Part shown: positions 56,694 through 64,000 of the stretch, in pieces
Layout: each line of letters opens with the position of its first letter
Numbering within the stretch: position 1 is the stretch's first letter
Assembly: GCF_016863135.1 (NCBI RefSeq)
Contig: NZ_BOOH01000004.1
Location: forward strand, 62,001-126,000
Length of the DNA stretch: 64,000 nt
Direction of reading: 5' to 3'
Source of the DNA: Planobispora longispora
Lineage (GTDB): Bacteria > Actinomycetota > Actinomycetes > Streptosporangiales > Streptosporangiaceae
The notes under the pieces: generated by a model
Told to the model about the DNA's origin: nothing
Seen by the model: only the letters and a program-made list of their open reading frames with translations
Databases searched by the model: none
Program-made: the position numbers and the translations under genes

Positions 56694-58883
56694 ATGGAGA
56701 GATTCTCGGCTTCCGTCCTGAGACACAAACGGCTGGTCACACTGCTGGCCGTATTCGCGTTCCTGGCGGGACTGGCCGCGACCCCGTTCGCGATCCAGCG
56801 CCTGTCCGAGGAGTACGCCCACCCCGGGATGCCCGCCTTCGAGGCCAACCGGGAGATCGTCCGGATCTACGGCAACGGCGGCTACCAGCGGCCGTTCGTG
56901 CCGGTCGTGGTCCTGCCCGCCGGCATGCGGGCGGAGGGGAACAGGGAGGTGATCGGCAGGGCGTTCGCGGCCGTCTCGGCGGAGCTGCCCCGGGCCCGCG
57001 TGGTCTCCTACGCCGGCACCGGCGACCCGCGGCTCGTCGGCGCGGACGGCCGGACCACGTTCGGGCTGGTCTTCCCCGGCACGTACTCGGACGGCAGCCC
57101 GCCGGGCGGCGGCCTGGGCGAGACGCCCGACGAGGGCCCGGTGATCGCGGCGGCGATGACCCCGATCCTGCCGCCGGGCAGCACCGTGCACGTCACCGGC
57201 CTGGACGCCCTCGCGCCGAGCGTGGACGCGGGCGGCGTGGACGTCCCCGCCAAGATCGGCATCGGCGTGGCCGCCGCCGTGGTCGTTCTGTTCCTCGTCT
57301 TCCGTTCGGCCCTGGCGCTCGTGCCGCTCCTGATCTCCACTCTGGCGATCTTCGTGTCGTTCGCCGTGATCCTGCTGCTGACGCTGGTGATGACCGTGCA
57401 CGACGTGGCGCTGACCACCATGCCGCTGCTCGGTCTGGGCATCGCCGTCGACTACTCGCTGCTGCTGGTGGCCCGCTGGCGGGAGGAACGGGCCCGCGGG
57501 CACCGCGGCGACGAGGCCGTGCACCGGGCGATGCGGGGAGCGGGGCGGGCGGTGCTGTTCAGCGGGGTCGCGGTCGCGATCGGCCTGGTGACCATGGTCG
57601 TGCTGCCGGTGCCGTTCCTGCGCAGCCTCGGCCTGGCCGGGATGGTCATCGCGGCGGCGAGCGTGGCCGTCACGCTCACCGTGCTCCCGGTCCTGCTCGC
57701 CCTCACCGGGCGGCGCCTGGAGCGCGGGCGCGGCGCGGCGGGGGCCGCGCCGTCCCGCCGGGAGGCGGAGGCCGGGCGCGCCTGGTCGGCCTGGGCGCGC
57801 GGGGTGGTACGGCTGCGCCGGCCCGCCGCGCTGCTGGCCGGCGGTCTGCTGGCCGTCCTGGCCGTGGCCGCGCTCGAGGTCGATCTCGGCCTGCCCGAGA
57901 GCGGCGACCTGCGCGCCTCGGGCCCCGGGTACGAGGGGCTGGCCGCGCTGCGCCGGGCGGGCGTCCCGGCCGGTTCCATCACCCCGTTCGACGCGCTGGT
58001 CACCGGCGACCCGGCGCGGGCCGTCGCGCGGATCAGGGCCGTCGAGGGCGTGTCCACCGTGCTGGCGCCGGACGACGCGTCCTGGCGGCGGGACGGCACC
58101 GCGGTCGTCACCGTGCTGCCGGTCGCGGAGAGCGGCGCCGACGCCGGGCGGGAGACCGTCGCCCGGGTCCGGGAGGCGGCCGGGGCGGACGTCCGGGTCG
58201 GCGGCGGCGCCGCGCAGAGCATGGACTTCCAGGAGCATGCCTACGGGGCCTTCCCCTGGATGCTCGCGCTGATCGCCCTGGTCACGTTCGTGACGCTGGC
58301 GCGGGCGTTCCGCTCCCTGCTGCTGCCGCTCAAGGCGATCGCGCTCAACCTGCTCTCACTGGGGGCGGTGGTCGGCGCGATGGTCCTGCTCTGGCAGTAC
58401 GGCTGGGGCACCCGCGAGCTGCTCGGCATCCAGCCGACCGGCTCGATCGGCGAGTTCGTCCCCTTGACGATCTTCGCGTTCCTGTACGGCCTCAGCATGG
58501 ACTACGAGGTGTTCATCCTGGCCAGGATGCGGGAGGAGTACGACAGGTCGGGCGACACCGGCCACGCGGTGGTCGAGGGCGTGGGCCGTACCGGACGCCT
58601 GGTCACCTCGGCCGCGCTGATCCTGTTCGTCTCCTTCGCCGCGCTGGCCATGACCCCCGAGCTGGACGTGAAGGTGTTCGCCAGCGGCCTGGCCCTGGGC
58701 ATCCTGCTGGACGCGACGCTCATCCGGGGCGTTCTGGTCCCGGCGGTGGTCGCGATGATGGGCCGGTGGAACTGGTGGCTGCCCGCCTGGGCGGCCCGGC
58801 CGCTGCGGGTGGCGCCGTCGCCGCGACGGACTGGACGCGCGGTGAACGAGGGGAGCGCGATGGACGTCGCCGCGACGAACTAG
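56694..58883 (+). CDS. MMPL/RND-family transporter
   Basis: 729 residues in two repeated halves, each with one membrane segment, a large outer domain and five further segments. The proton-relay motifs of MMPL proteins are GIAVDYSLLLVARWREE in the first half and GLSMDYEVFILARMREEY in the second. Such proteins export lipids, siderophores or polyketides. GGAGG lies 3 nt before ATG 56694. Its divergence from the two-component genes suggests that its expression answers an envelope signal. The substrate is unknown. Confidence 0.93.
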   Translation: MERFSASVLRHKRLVTLLAVFAFLAGLAATPFAIQRLSEEYAHPGMPAFEANREIVRIYGNGGYQRPFVPVVVLPAGMRAEGNREVIGRAFAAVSAELPRARVVSYAGTGDPRLVGADGRTTFGLVFPGTYSDGSPPGGGLGETPDEGPVIAAAMTPILPPGSTVHVTGLDALAPSVDAGGVDVPAKIGIGVAAAVVVLFLVFRSALALVPLLISTLAIFVSFAVILLLTLVMTVHDVALTTMPLLGLGIAVDYSLLLVARWREERARGHRGDEAVHRAMRGAGRAVLFSGVAVAIGLVTMVVLPVPFLRSLGLAGMVIAAASVAVTLTVLPVLLALTGRRLERGRGAAGAAPSRREAEAGRAWSAWARGVVRLRRPAALLAGGLLAVLAVAALEVDLGLPESGDLRASGPGYEGLAALRRAGVPAGSITPFDALVTGDPARAVARIRAVEGVSTVLAPDDASWRRDGTAVVTVLPVAESGADAGRETVARVREAAGADVRVGGGAAQSMDFQEHAYGAFPWMLALIALVTFVTLARAFRSLLLPLKAIALNLLSLGAVVGAMVLLWQYGWGTRELLGIQPTGSIGEFVPLTIFAFLYGLSMDYEVFILARMREEYDRSGDTGHAVVEGVGRTGRLVTSAALILFVSFAALAMTPELDVKVFASGLALGILLDATLIRGVLVPAVVAMMGRWNWWLPAWAARPLRVAPSPRRTGRAVNEGSAMDVAATN

Positions 58884-58939
58884 AGGAACTATGCGAATCG
58901 CCCGGATTATCCCGCTGGATCGAGGGTAGCCGCAGGCTC

Positions 58940-60520
58940 ATGTCCGATTCTCAGGAGCTCATCGGCGACCGGTATCGACTACTCGAGCACATCGGTCACG
59001 GGGGGATGGGCACGGTCTGGCGGGCACAGGACGAGGTGCTCGGCCGGCAGGTGGCGGTCAAGGAGGTCGTCCCCTCCCCCGACCTGACCGCCCCGGAACG
59101 CGAGGTCTTCACCGTCCGCACACTCCGGGAGGCACGCGCCGCCGGACGAATCGGCCATCCAGGCGTGGCGACGGTCTACGACGTCATCGAGGAGCGCGGA
59201 CGGCCGTGGATCGTCATGCAGCTCGTGGACTCCCGGACGCTCGGGGCCGTGATCAGGGAGGACGGCCCCCTGACCCCGTACGAGGTGGCCCGGATCGGGC
59301 TCGACGTGCTCGGGGCGCTGGTCGCCGCGCACCGCGTGGGCGTGCTGCACCGCGACGTCAAACCGGACAACGTGCTGATGGCGACCGACGGCCGGGCTGT
59401 GCTGACGGACTTCGGCATCGCCGTCCTGGAGGGCGACTCCTCGGTGACCAGGACCGGGGCGATCATCGGCACCCCGGCCTTCATCGCCCCGGAACGGGCC
59501 GCCGGCGGCCCGGCGGAGTTCGCCTCGGACATGTGGTCGCTCGGCGTGACGCTCTACATGGCGATCGAGGGGCACTCCCCCTTCCAGCGCGCTCATCCGC
59601 TGGCCACGCTCGCCGCGGTCATGCACGACGCCCCGGCCCCGCTCCGGCGCGCCGGGGCGCTGGGACCGGTGATCTGCGGCCTGCTCCGCAAGGATCCCGC
59701 GCACCGGATGTCCGCCCCCGAGGTGCAGCGGCACCTGATGGCGATCGTCTCCGGGACCGCCCCCGAACCCACCATGCCGTCCGTGCCGATCGTTCCGCCG
59801 GCCGAGGCCGGCCCCCGGTCGCAGGCCGCACCGGCCGCCGCCCCGCAGGCCGCACTGTCCGGCGTCCCGCAGGCCGTCCCGCCCGTGCCGCCGTCCGCCG
59901 TCCCCCCGCAGCCCCCGGTCTCCGGGCCCGGGCTGCTCGCCGGGGCCGTTCCCCGGCCGGGGCGGCGCCGTTCCGTGATCGCCGCGACCGCGGCGGCGAC
60001 CGTCGCGGTCGCCTTGACCGCCGGCGCGACAGCCTGGATCACCTCGAAGGACGCGGTCGTGGAACCGCGCAAGGCGCCCGCCTCGGTGAGCGTCCCCTCC
60101 CTCGGGGGGGAGTCCTCGGAGCCCGCCGACCCGAGGTCCACCGAGGACGCGAGCGGCCCGCCCGCGGAAACCGGGGCGAGCGTCCCCTCCTCCCCGCCGA
60201 CCTCGCGCGGCCGCGAGAAGCGCACGGCGGAACCGTCCGCGAAACCCTCGGAGAGCGCCTCGAAGCGCCCCTCGCAGCGGCCCTCCCCGGACGAGTCGGG
60301 CGAAGGCTCCGGCGACGGCTCGGAGAACGGGTCCGGCGACGACGGAGGAGAGGGCACCGGTCAGGATTCCGGCGGGAACGGCGAGGACGGCGGCTCCCCC
60401 GGGCAGGTCGATCCCGGCAGCGGGCTGAACGCCTCCGGTCCCGGCGGGTCCGGGGAGAAGGTCAAGGCCGGCAAGACGGTCAAGGCCGGCCTGAAGGGCA
60501 AGGGGAAGGGCAAGGGGTGA
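58940..60520 (+). CDS. Membrane Ser/Thr protein kinase (PknB-type) with low-complexity extracellular tail
   Basis: 526 residues. The kinase domain (about 10-270) has GHGGMGTVWRAQD, VAVKEV, HRDVKPDNVLM, DFGIA and GTPAFIAPER. A Pro/Ala linker, a membrane helix (about 345-367) and an outer part of 160 residues follow that is only Ser/Gly/Glu/Pro-rich and ends KGKGKGKG. So it lacks the folded outer domain of the two kinases at 48-52 kb. ATG 58940 is chosen at the family start; the reading frame is open upstream into the MMPL gene without meaning. Confidence 0.92.
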   Translation: MSDSQELIGDRYRLLEHIGHGGMGTVWRAQDEVLGRQVAVKEVVPSPDLTAPEREVFTVRTLREARAAGRIGHPGVATVYDVIEERGRPWIVMQLVDSRTLGAVIREDGPLTPYEVARIGLDVLGALVAAHRVGVLHRDVKPDNVLMATDGRAVLTDFGIAVLEGDSSVTRTGAIIGTPAFIAPERAAGGPAEFASDMWSLGVTLYMAIEGHSPFQRAHPLATLAAVMHDAPAPLRRAGALGPVICGLLRKDPAHRMSAPEVQRHLMAIVSGTAPEPTMPSVPIVPPAEAGPRSQAAPAAAPQAALSGVPQAVPPVPPSAVPPQPPVSGPGLLAGAVPRPGRRRSVIAATAAATVAVALTAGATAWITSKDAVVEPRKAPASVSVPSLGGESSEPADPRSTEDASGPPAETGASVPSSPPTSRGREKRTAEPSAKPSESASKRPSQRPSPDESGEGSGDGSENGSGDDGGEGTGQDSGGNGEDGGSPGQVDPGSGLNASGPGGSGEKVKAGKTVKAGLKGKGKGKG

Positions 60521-60529
60521 GCACGCCCG

Positions 60530-61459
60530 TTACATGTCGCCGCTGACGGCCTTCAGGGCGTGGGCCAGGTCGGCCGGGTAGTCGGTGGTGAAACTGACCC
60601 ATTCGCCCGTCGAGGGATGCTCGAAGGCCAGGGAGACGGCGTGCAGCCACTGCCGGCCGACGCCCAGGCGCGCGGCCAGGGTCGGGTCGGCGCCGTACAG
60701 CATGTCGCCGACGCACGGGTGGCGCAGCGCCGACATGTGGACGCGGATCTGGTGGGTCCGCCCGGTCTCCAGCTTGATGTCCAGCAGGGTCGCCGAGCGG
60801 AACGCCTCGATCGTGTCGTAGTGGGTGATCGAGGGCTTGCCTCCGGCCACGACCGCGAACCTGCCGTCGCCGAAGGGGTGCCGGTCGATCGGCGCGTCCA
60901 CGGTGCCGCGCAGCGGGTCGGGATGGCCCTGGACCAGCGCGTGGTAGCGCTTGTCCACCGTGCGCTCCTTGAAGGCCCGCTTCAGGTGGGAGTAGGCGTG
61001 CTCGCTCTTGGCCACCACCATCGCGCCGGTGGTGTTGGCGTCCAGGCGGTGCACGATTCCCTGCCGCTCGGCGGCGCCGCTGGTGGCCACCCGGTGGCCG
61101 GCGCCGAGCAGTCCGCCGATCACGGTGGGGCCGGTCCAGCCGGTGGTCGGGTGGGCGGCCACACCGACGGGCTTGTTGACGACCACGATGTCGTCGTCCT
61201 CGTGGACGATCGTCATGCCGGGGATGGGCTCGGCCACCGGCATGGGCGCGCTGGGCGGCGGCGGCAGGGTGACGTCCAGCCACTCCCCGCCCTGGACCCG
61301 GTCGGACTTGGCCGCGGGCGCGCCGTCCACCAGCACGTCGCCGGAGGCGATCAGTTCGGCCGCGCGGGTCCGGGACAGTCCGAACAGCCGGGACAGGGCG
61401 GCGTCCAGACGCTCGCCCTCCAGCCCGTCGGGGACCGGGAGACTCCTGTGGTCGGCCAT
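60530..61459 (-). CDS. rluD: RluD-type 23S rRNA pseudouridine synthase
   Basis: 309 residues: an S4 RNA-binding domain at the N-terminus ([30 protein letters not shown]) and the RluA-type catalytic domain with [17 protein letters not shown] (catalytic Asp) and [11 protein letters not shown]. It isomerises uridines of 23S rRNA. I chose ATG 61459 because GGAGG lies 9 nt before it; GTG 61465 would overlap lspA (GTGA) but is only 3 nt from the GGAGG. It follows lspA closely, as in many bacteria. Confidence 0.94.
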   Translation of the reverse strand: MADHRSLPVPDGLEGERLDAALSRLFGLSRTRAAELIASGDVLVDGAPAAKSDRVQGGEWLDVTLPPPPSAPMPVAEPIPGMTIVHEDDDIVVVNKPVGVAAHPTTGWTGPTVIGGLLGAGHRVATSGAAERQGIVHRLDANTTGAMVVAKSEHAYSHLKRAFKERTVDKRYHALVQGHPDPLRGTVDAPIDRHPFGDGRFAVVAGGKPSITHYDTIEAFRSATLLDIKLETGRTHQIRVHMSALRHPCVGDMLYGADPTLAARLGVGRQWLHAVSLAFEHPSTGEWVSFTTDYPADLAHALKAVSGDM

Positions 61460-61461
61460 GC

Positions 61462-62154
61462 TCACGCGCCTCCTTTCTGCCCGGTGTCGCGCGTCCCGTC
61501 GATCTGGTAGCCCCGCCAGGCGAAGAACACCGCGAGGATGCCGCCGCAGACGATCCCGGCGTCGGCGACGTTCCAGACCGGGAAGTGACCGGGGAAGGTC
61601 TCGATGAAGTCCACGACGTGGCCCTGGAACGGGGCGTCCCGGCCGAAGCCCGAGGGCCAGCGGAAGACCCGGTCGGTCAGGTTGCCCAGCGCCCCGCCGA
61701 GCAGCAGGCCGAGGGTGACGGCCCACGGCAGGCTGCGCAGGTGGCGCGCGGTGCGCAGGATCGCGATCACCACTCCGGTCGCCACGCAGGTGAAGACGAT
61801 CGTCATCCCGACGCCGAGGTTGAAGGCCGCCCCGGGGTTGAAGAGCACCCGGAACTGGAGCAGGCCGGGGATGAGGACCAGCGGGTCCCGGCCCTCGAGG
61901 GTCCTCAGCACGACGGTCTTCGTGACCAGGTCGAGGATGTAGACGATCGGCGCGATCGTCGCGAGCACGGCGATGCGCCGCGCCACCGGCGGGGCGGTTG
62001 AAGCGGCGGACGCGGCTCCGTCCTCCGGGACGGCGGCCGGCTCCCCCCCGACGTCACCGGCGGAACCGGCCGGGCTCTCCGGAACACCACCGGCCGGGCC
62101 TCCCGGGACGACACCGTCCGGTGACGTCCCGGTCAGCTCCTCATCGCCGGTCAG
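61462..62154 (-). CDS. lspA: Signal peptidase II (LspA), probable CTG start
   Basis: LspA cleaves the signal peptide of lipoproteins after Lgt acts. Catalytic Asp motifs are [11 protein letters not shown] and [21 protein letters not shown] is the third signature. Four membrane segments follow an N-terminal Pro/Gly/Ala-rich part of about 58 residues. No ATG or GTG fits well: CTG 62154 overlaps the traR stop by 4 nt (CTGA) and has GGAGG 7 nt upstream, so I use it (230 residues). GTG 61986 is in frame directly before the membrane part but has no ribosome site. Confidence 0.93.
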   Translation of the reverse strand: MTGDEELTGTSPDGVVPGGPAGGVPESPAGSAGDVGGEPAAVPEDGAASAASTAPPVARRIAVLATIAPIVYILDLVTKTVVLRTLEGRDPLVLIPGLLQFRVLFNPGAAFNLGVGMTIVFTCVATGVVIAILRTARHLRSLPWAVTLGLLLGGALGNLTDRVFRWPSGFGRDAPFQGHVVDFIETFPGHFPVWNVADAGIVCGGILAVFFAWRGYQIDGTRDTGQKGGA

Positions 62155-62570
62155 CGACGCTCCTCCCGCTGCTTGCAGGCCACGCACAGCGTCGCCCTCG
62201 GGAACGCCTGCAGGCGCTCCTTGCCGATCGGCTGGTGGCACGATTCGCACACTCCGTAGGTCCCCGCGTCGATCCGGGCGATCGCTCGCTCATTCTGCGC
62301 GACGAGGTCGCGCGAATTCAGGGTAAGGGCGATCTCACGTTCCCGTTGATACGTCCGGGCCCCGGCGTCCGCCTGGTCGTCTCCCGCACCGTCGGTGACG
62401 TCGTTGGACGCGATCTCCGACTCCGCCCGGGCGATCTCGGCGTTCAGCTCCTCGATCTCCACGGCCAGCCGCTCGCGGACCTCGGCGAGCTCCTCGGCCG
62501 TCCAGGGGGCGGCGGGACCGTTCTGTGCCGGAACCACCGCGTTCTTCTCCGCGCGTACGGTCGTGGCCAT
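62151..62570 (-). CDS. TraR/DksA-type zinc-finger protein
   Basis: 139 residues: a coiled coil (about 22-95, ELAEVRERLAVEIEELNAEI) and a C4 zinc finger CESC...CVAC (spacing C-x2-C-x17-C-x2-C) in the TraR/DksA style. Such proteins bind RNA polymerase through the secondary channel or are redox-sensitive relatives; the exact role in actinobacteria is uncertain. GAGGAGG lies 5 nt before ATG 62570. A well-spaced promoter stands upstream. The lspA gene overlaps its stop. Confidence 0.92.
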   Translation of the reverse strand: MATTVRAEKNAVVPAQNGPAAPWTAEELAEVRERLAVEIEELNAEIARAESEIASNDVTDGAGDDQADAGARTYQREREIALTLNSRDLVAQNERAIARIDAGTYGVCESCHQPIGKERLQAFPRATLCVACKQREERR

Positions 62571-62622
62571 GTAGGCCTCCTCACTCGATCGGACCCCTAC
62601 CAGGGCGGTAAACGGTGCGGGA

Positions 62623-62651
62623 AGCTTAGGCCGCCCATAACAGAACGGCAA
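62623..62651 (-). promoter_or_regulatory. Promoter of traR-lspA-rluD
   Basis: On the minus strand TTGCCG (62646-62651), 17-nt spacer, TAAGCT (62623-62628). The start of transcription would be near 62616, leaving a leader of about 45 nt before ATG 62570. Confidence 0.65.
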
Positions 62652-62752
62652 ACGCCCCACTAACCTCTTTACCAATCCCGTACTATCCGCCCTCTTCCCT
62701 CTCATTCCGCTCGGCACCGGATATCGAGAGGCAGGGAAGGCCCCGCGTGCGT

Positions 62753-62758
62753 TATCGT
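62753..62758 (+). promoter_or_regulatory. -10 element upstream of the ileS leader
   Basis: TATCGT is placed so that RNA would start near 62765, just before the T-box stem I. The -35 is not clear. Confidence 0.45.
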
Positions 62759-62764
62759 TTGAGT

Positions 62765-63034
62765 TCGCAAGGCGTTGACGGGGACGAGTACGTCCGGACC
62801 CCCTCGCACGAGCGACCCGGGGACGGTGGGAGCCCGGGGCGAGATCCGGAGGGAACATCACCCCCGAGCCGCCGGAAGAACGGTCCCCTGCCCGCCAGGA
62901 GACCCAGTAGACCCGGCAGCACCCGAAAGAAGAGGACTTCCGTCACCCGGAAGTCAAGGAGGGTGGTACCGCGGGGCCGTACGGTCTCGTCCCTCCACGC
63001 CACTGCCAGCACCAGCGTGGAGGTCCCGCCACCG
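62765..63034 (+). promoter_or_regulatory. T-box riboswitch, translational type, specific for tRNA(Ile)
   Basis: The leader before ileS has the T-box marks: GGACGAGTACGTCC (AGTA at 62787-62790) in stem I, a candidate Ile specifier ATC at 62857-62859 followed by A, and the T-box core GGGTGGTACCGCG (62961-62973), whose TGGT matches the ACCA end of tRNA(Ile). Instead of a terminator, CCTCCACGC (62992-63000) pairs perfectly with GCGTGGAGG (63015-63023), hiding the ribosome site. Uncharged tRNA(Ile) should free it. This is the actinobacterial translational class. Confidence 0.88.
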
Positions 63035-64000
63035 ATGTCCGCCTATTTCCGCCCCCTTCCCGCGCAGGTCGACCTGCCCGCGCTCGAACACGAGGTGCTT
63101 GACCGCTGGCGGGACGGCAAGATCTTCGAGCGCTCGGTCGAGCAGAACTCCGGCGGCCCCGCCTGGGTCTTCTACGAGGGCCCGCCCACCGCCAACGGCA
63201 TGCCCGGCGTCCACCACGTCGAGGCCCGCGTCTTCAAGGACGTCCTCCCCCGATACAAGTCCATGCAGGGCTACAGCGTGCCCCGCAAGGCCGGCTGGGA
63301 CTGCCACGGCCTGCCCGTCGAGGTCGGCATCGAGAAAGAGCTCGGCCTGTCCGGCAAGAAGGACATCGAGGCGTACGGCATCGCCGAGTTCAACGCGCGC
63401 TGCCGCGAGTCAGTGCTGCGCCACGTGGACGCCTTCGAAGAGATGACCGAGCGGATGGGTTACTGGATCGACCTGTCCCAGGCCTACCGCACGATGGACC
63501 CGGCCTACGTCGAGTCCGTCTGGTGGTCGCTCAAAGTAATCTTCGACAAGGATCTCCTCTTCCGTGACTTCCGGATCACGCCGTACTGCCCACGCTGCGG
63601 CACCGGCCTGTCCGACCACGAGCTGGGCCAGCCCGGCGGCTACGAGACCGTCTCCAGCCCGTCGGTCTACGTCCGCATGCCCGTGCGCTCCGGCCCGCTG
63701 GCCGAGCTCGGCGCGTCCCTGCTGATCTGGACCACCACGCCCTGGACCCTGGTGTCCAACACCGCGGTGGCGGTGCACCCCGAGGTCACCTACGTCGCCG
63801 CCCGCCCCGCCGGCTCCGACGAGGTGCTGGTCGTGGCCGCGGCGCTGCTGCACGCCGCGCTGGGCGAGGACGCCGAAGTGGTCGCCACCTTCCAGGGCGC
63901 CGAGCTGGAGCACACCGCCTACGCGCGGCCGTTCGAGCTGGTCGACGTCCCCGGCGCCCACTACGTGGTCCTCGGCGACTACGTCACCACCGAGGACGGC
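63035..64000 (+). CDS. ileS: Isoleucyl-tRNA synthetase, N-terminal part
   Basis: The first 322 residues of IleS; the gene runs past the window. FYEGPPTANGMPGVHHVEAR is the HIGH region in the form PGVHH, typical of the eukaryote-like type 2 IleS that many actinobacteria use. AGWDCHGLPVEVGIEKELG and LIWTTTPWTLVSNTAVAVHP (editing-domain entry) are class I Ile/Val/Leu features; YCPRCGTGLS is a zinc-type pair. ATG 63035 is the family start; an in-frame GTG at 63017 lies inside the ribosome site. It is controlled by the T-box. Confidence 0.95.
   Translation, partial: MSAYFRPLPAQVDLPALEHEVLDRWRDGKIFERSVEQNSGGPAWVFYEGPPTANGMPGVHHVEARVFKDVLPRYKSMQGYSVPRKAGWDCHGLPVEVGIEKELGLSGKKDIEAYGIAEFNARCRESVLRHVDAFEEMTERMGYWIDLSQAYRTMDPAYVESVWWSLKVIFDKDLLFRDFRITPYCPRCGTGLSDHELGQPGGYETVSSPSVYVRMPVRSGPLAELGASLLIWTTTPWTLVSNTAVAVHPEVTYVAARPAGSDEVLVVAAALLHAALGEDAEVVATFQGAELEHTAYARPFELVDVPGAHYVVLGDYVTTEDG

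Overview
The window is high-GC chromosomal DNA of a filamentous actinomycete. It is most likely a member of Streptosporangiales (Streptosporangium/Nonomuraea-like), although the exact genus cannot be fixed from sequence reading alone. The grounds are strong G/C third-position bias, frequent GTG starts, 4-nt NTGA gene overlaps, actinobacterial families (PriA, TIGR02234, TIGR03085, DUF2567, PPK2, VIT) and a conserved core order: ileS - traR/dksA - lspA - rluD ... dnaE ... hisD-C-B-x-H-x-priA-Rid-hisF ... hisI - (trp membrane protein) - trpC-B-A - lgt. No insertion sequence, prophage, CRISPR array, tRNA or rRNA was found.

Layout. 1-4039 (minus): MauE-like membrane protein, DsbA-like thiol protein, lgt, a VIT-family protein and a partial membrane protein, probably one operon. 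4165-4265: a 19-bp tandem repeat and a terminator. 4291-9705 (minus): trpA, trpB, trpC with a 26-codon upstream ORF, two small membrane proteins, the Trp-region membrane protein and hisI. 9695-15362: a polyamine-type ABC importer (plus strand) divergent from its presumed GntR regulator and a Cache-domain protein. 15359-20513 (minus): HAD-like protein, PPK2 and a heterodimeric ABC exporter. 20675-30520: accessory genes, including a LAL-type regulator, an APH-like kinase, a PadR-controlled MacB-like ABC system, and a TetR/glyoxalase/cupin unit with twin operators. 30604-36752 (minus): the main his operon. 36976-43340: YbaK, amidase, DUF2567, a divergent MurA with Asp at the fosfomycin-target position, and a class A PBP. 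43428-48251 (minus): dnaE, then a DAHP-synthase-like/chorismate mutase fusion preceded by a leader with a 16-codon ORF and a strong intrinsic terminator. 48452-60520: three PknB-type kinases, an AraC/AzlC/AzlD unit and a two-component system divergent from an MMPL transporter. 60530-64000: rluD, lspA and traR (minus), then a translational T-box and the start of ileS (plus).

How the genes work together. Histidine and tryptophan synthesis are physically linked. PriA very probably supplies the missing TrpF activity, while trpE, trpD and trpG are absent from the window. The his and trp halves are separated by about 21 kb of accessory genes between hisF and hisI. Cell-envelope functions are grouped at several points: lgt and lspA (lipoprotein maturation), MurA and PBP (peptidoglycan) and the membrane kinases. 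Regulation readable from the sequence includes a translational T-box before ileS, a candidate attenuator before the chorismate mutase gene, palindromic operators next to PadR, TetR, GntR and LAL genes, a 15-bp perfect inverted repeat between the response-regulator and MMPL genes, and several start codons lying 6-7 nt after a -10-like hexamer, which suggests leaderless mRNAs.
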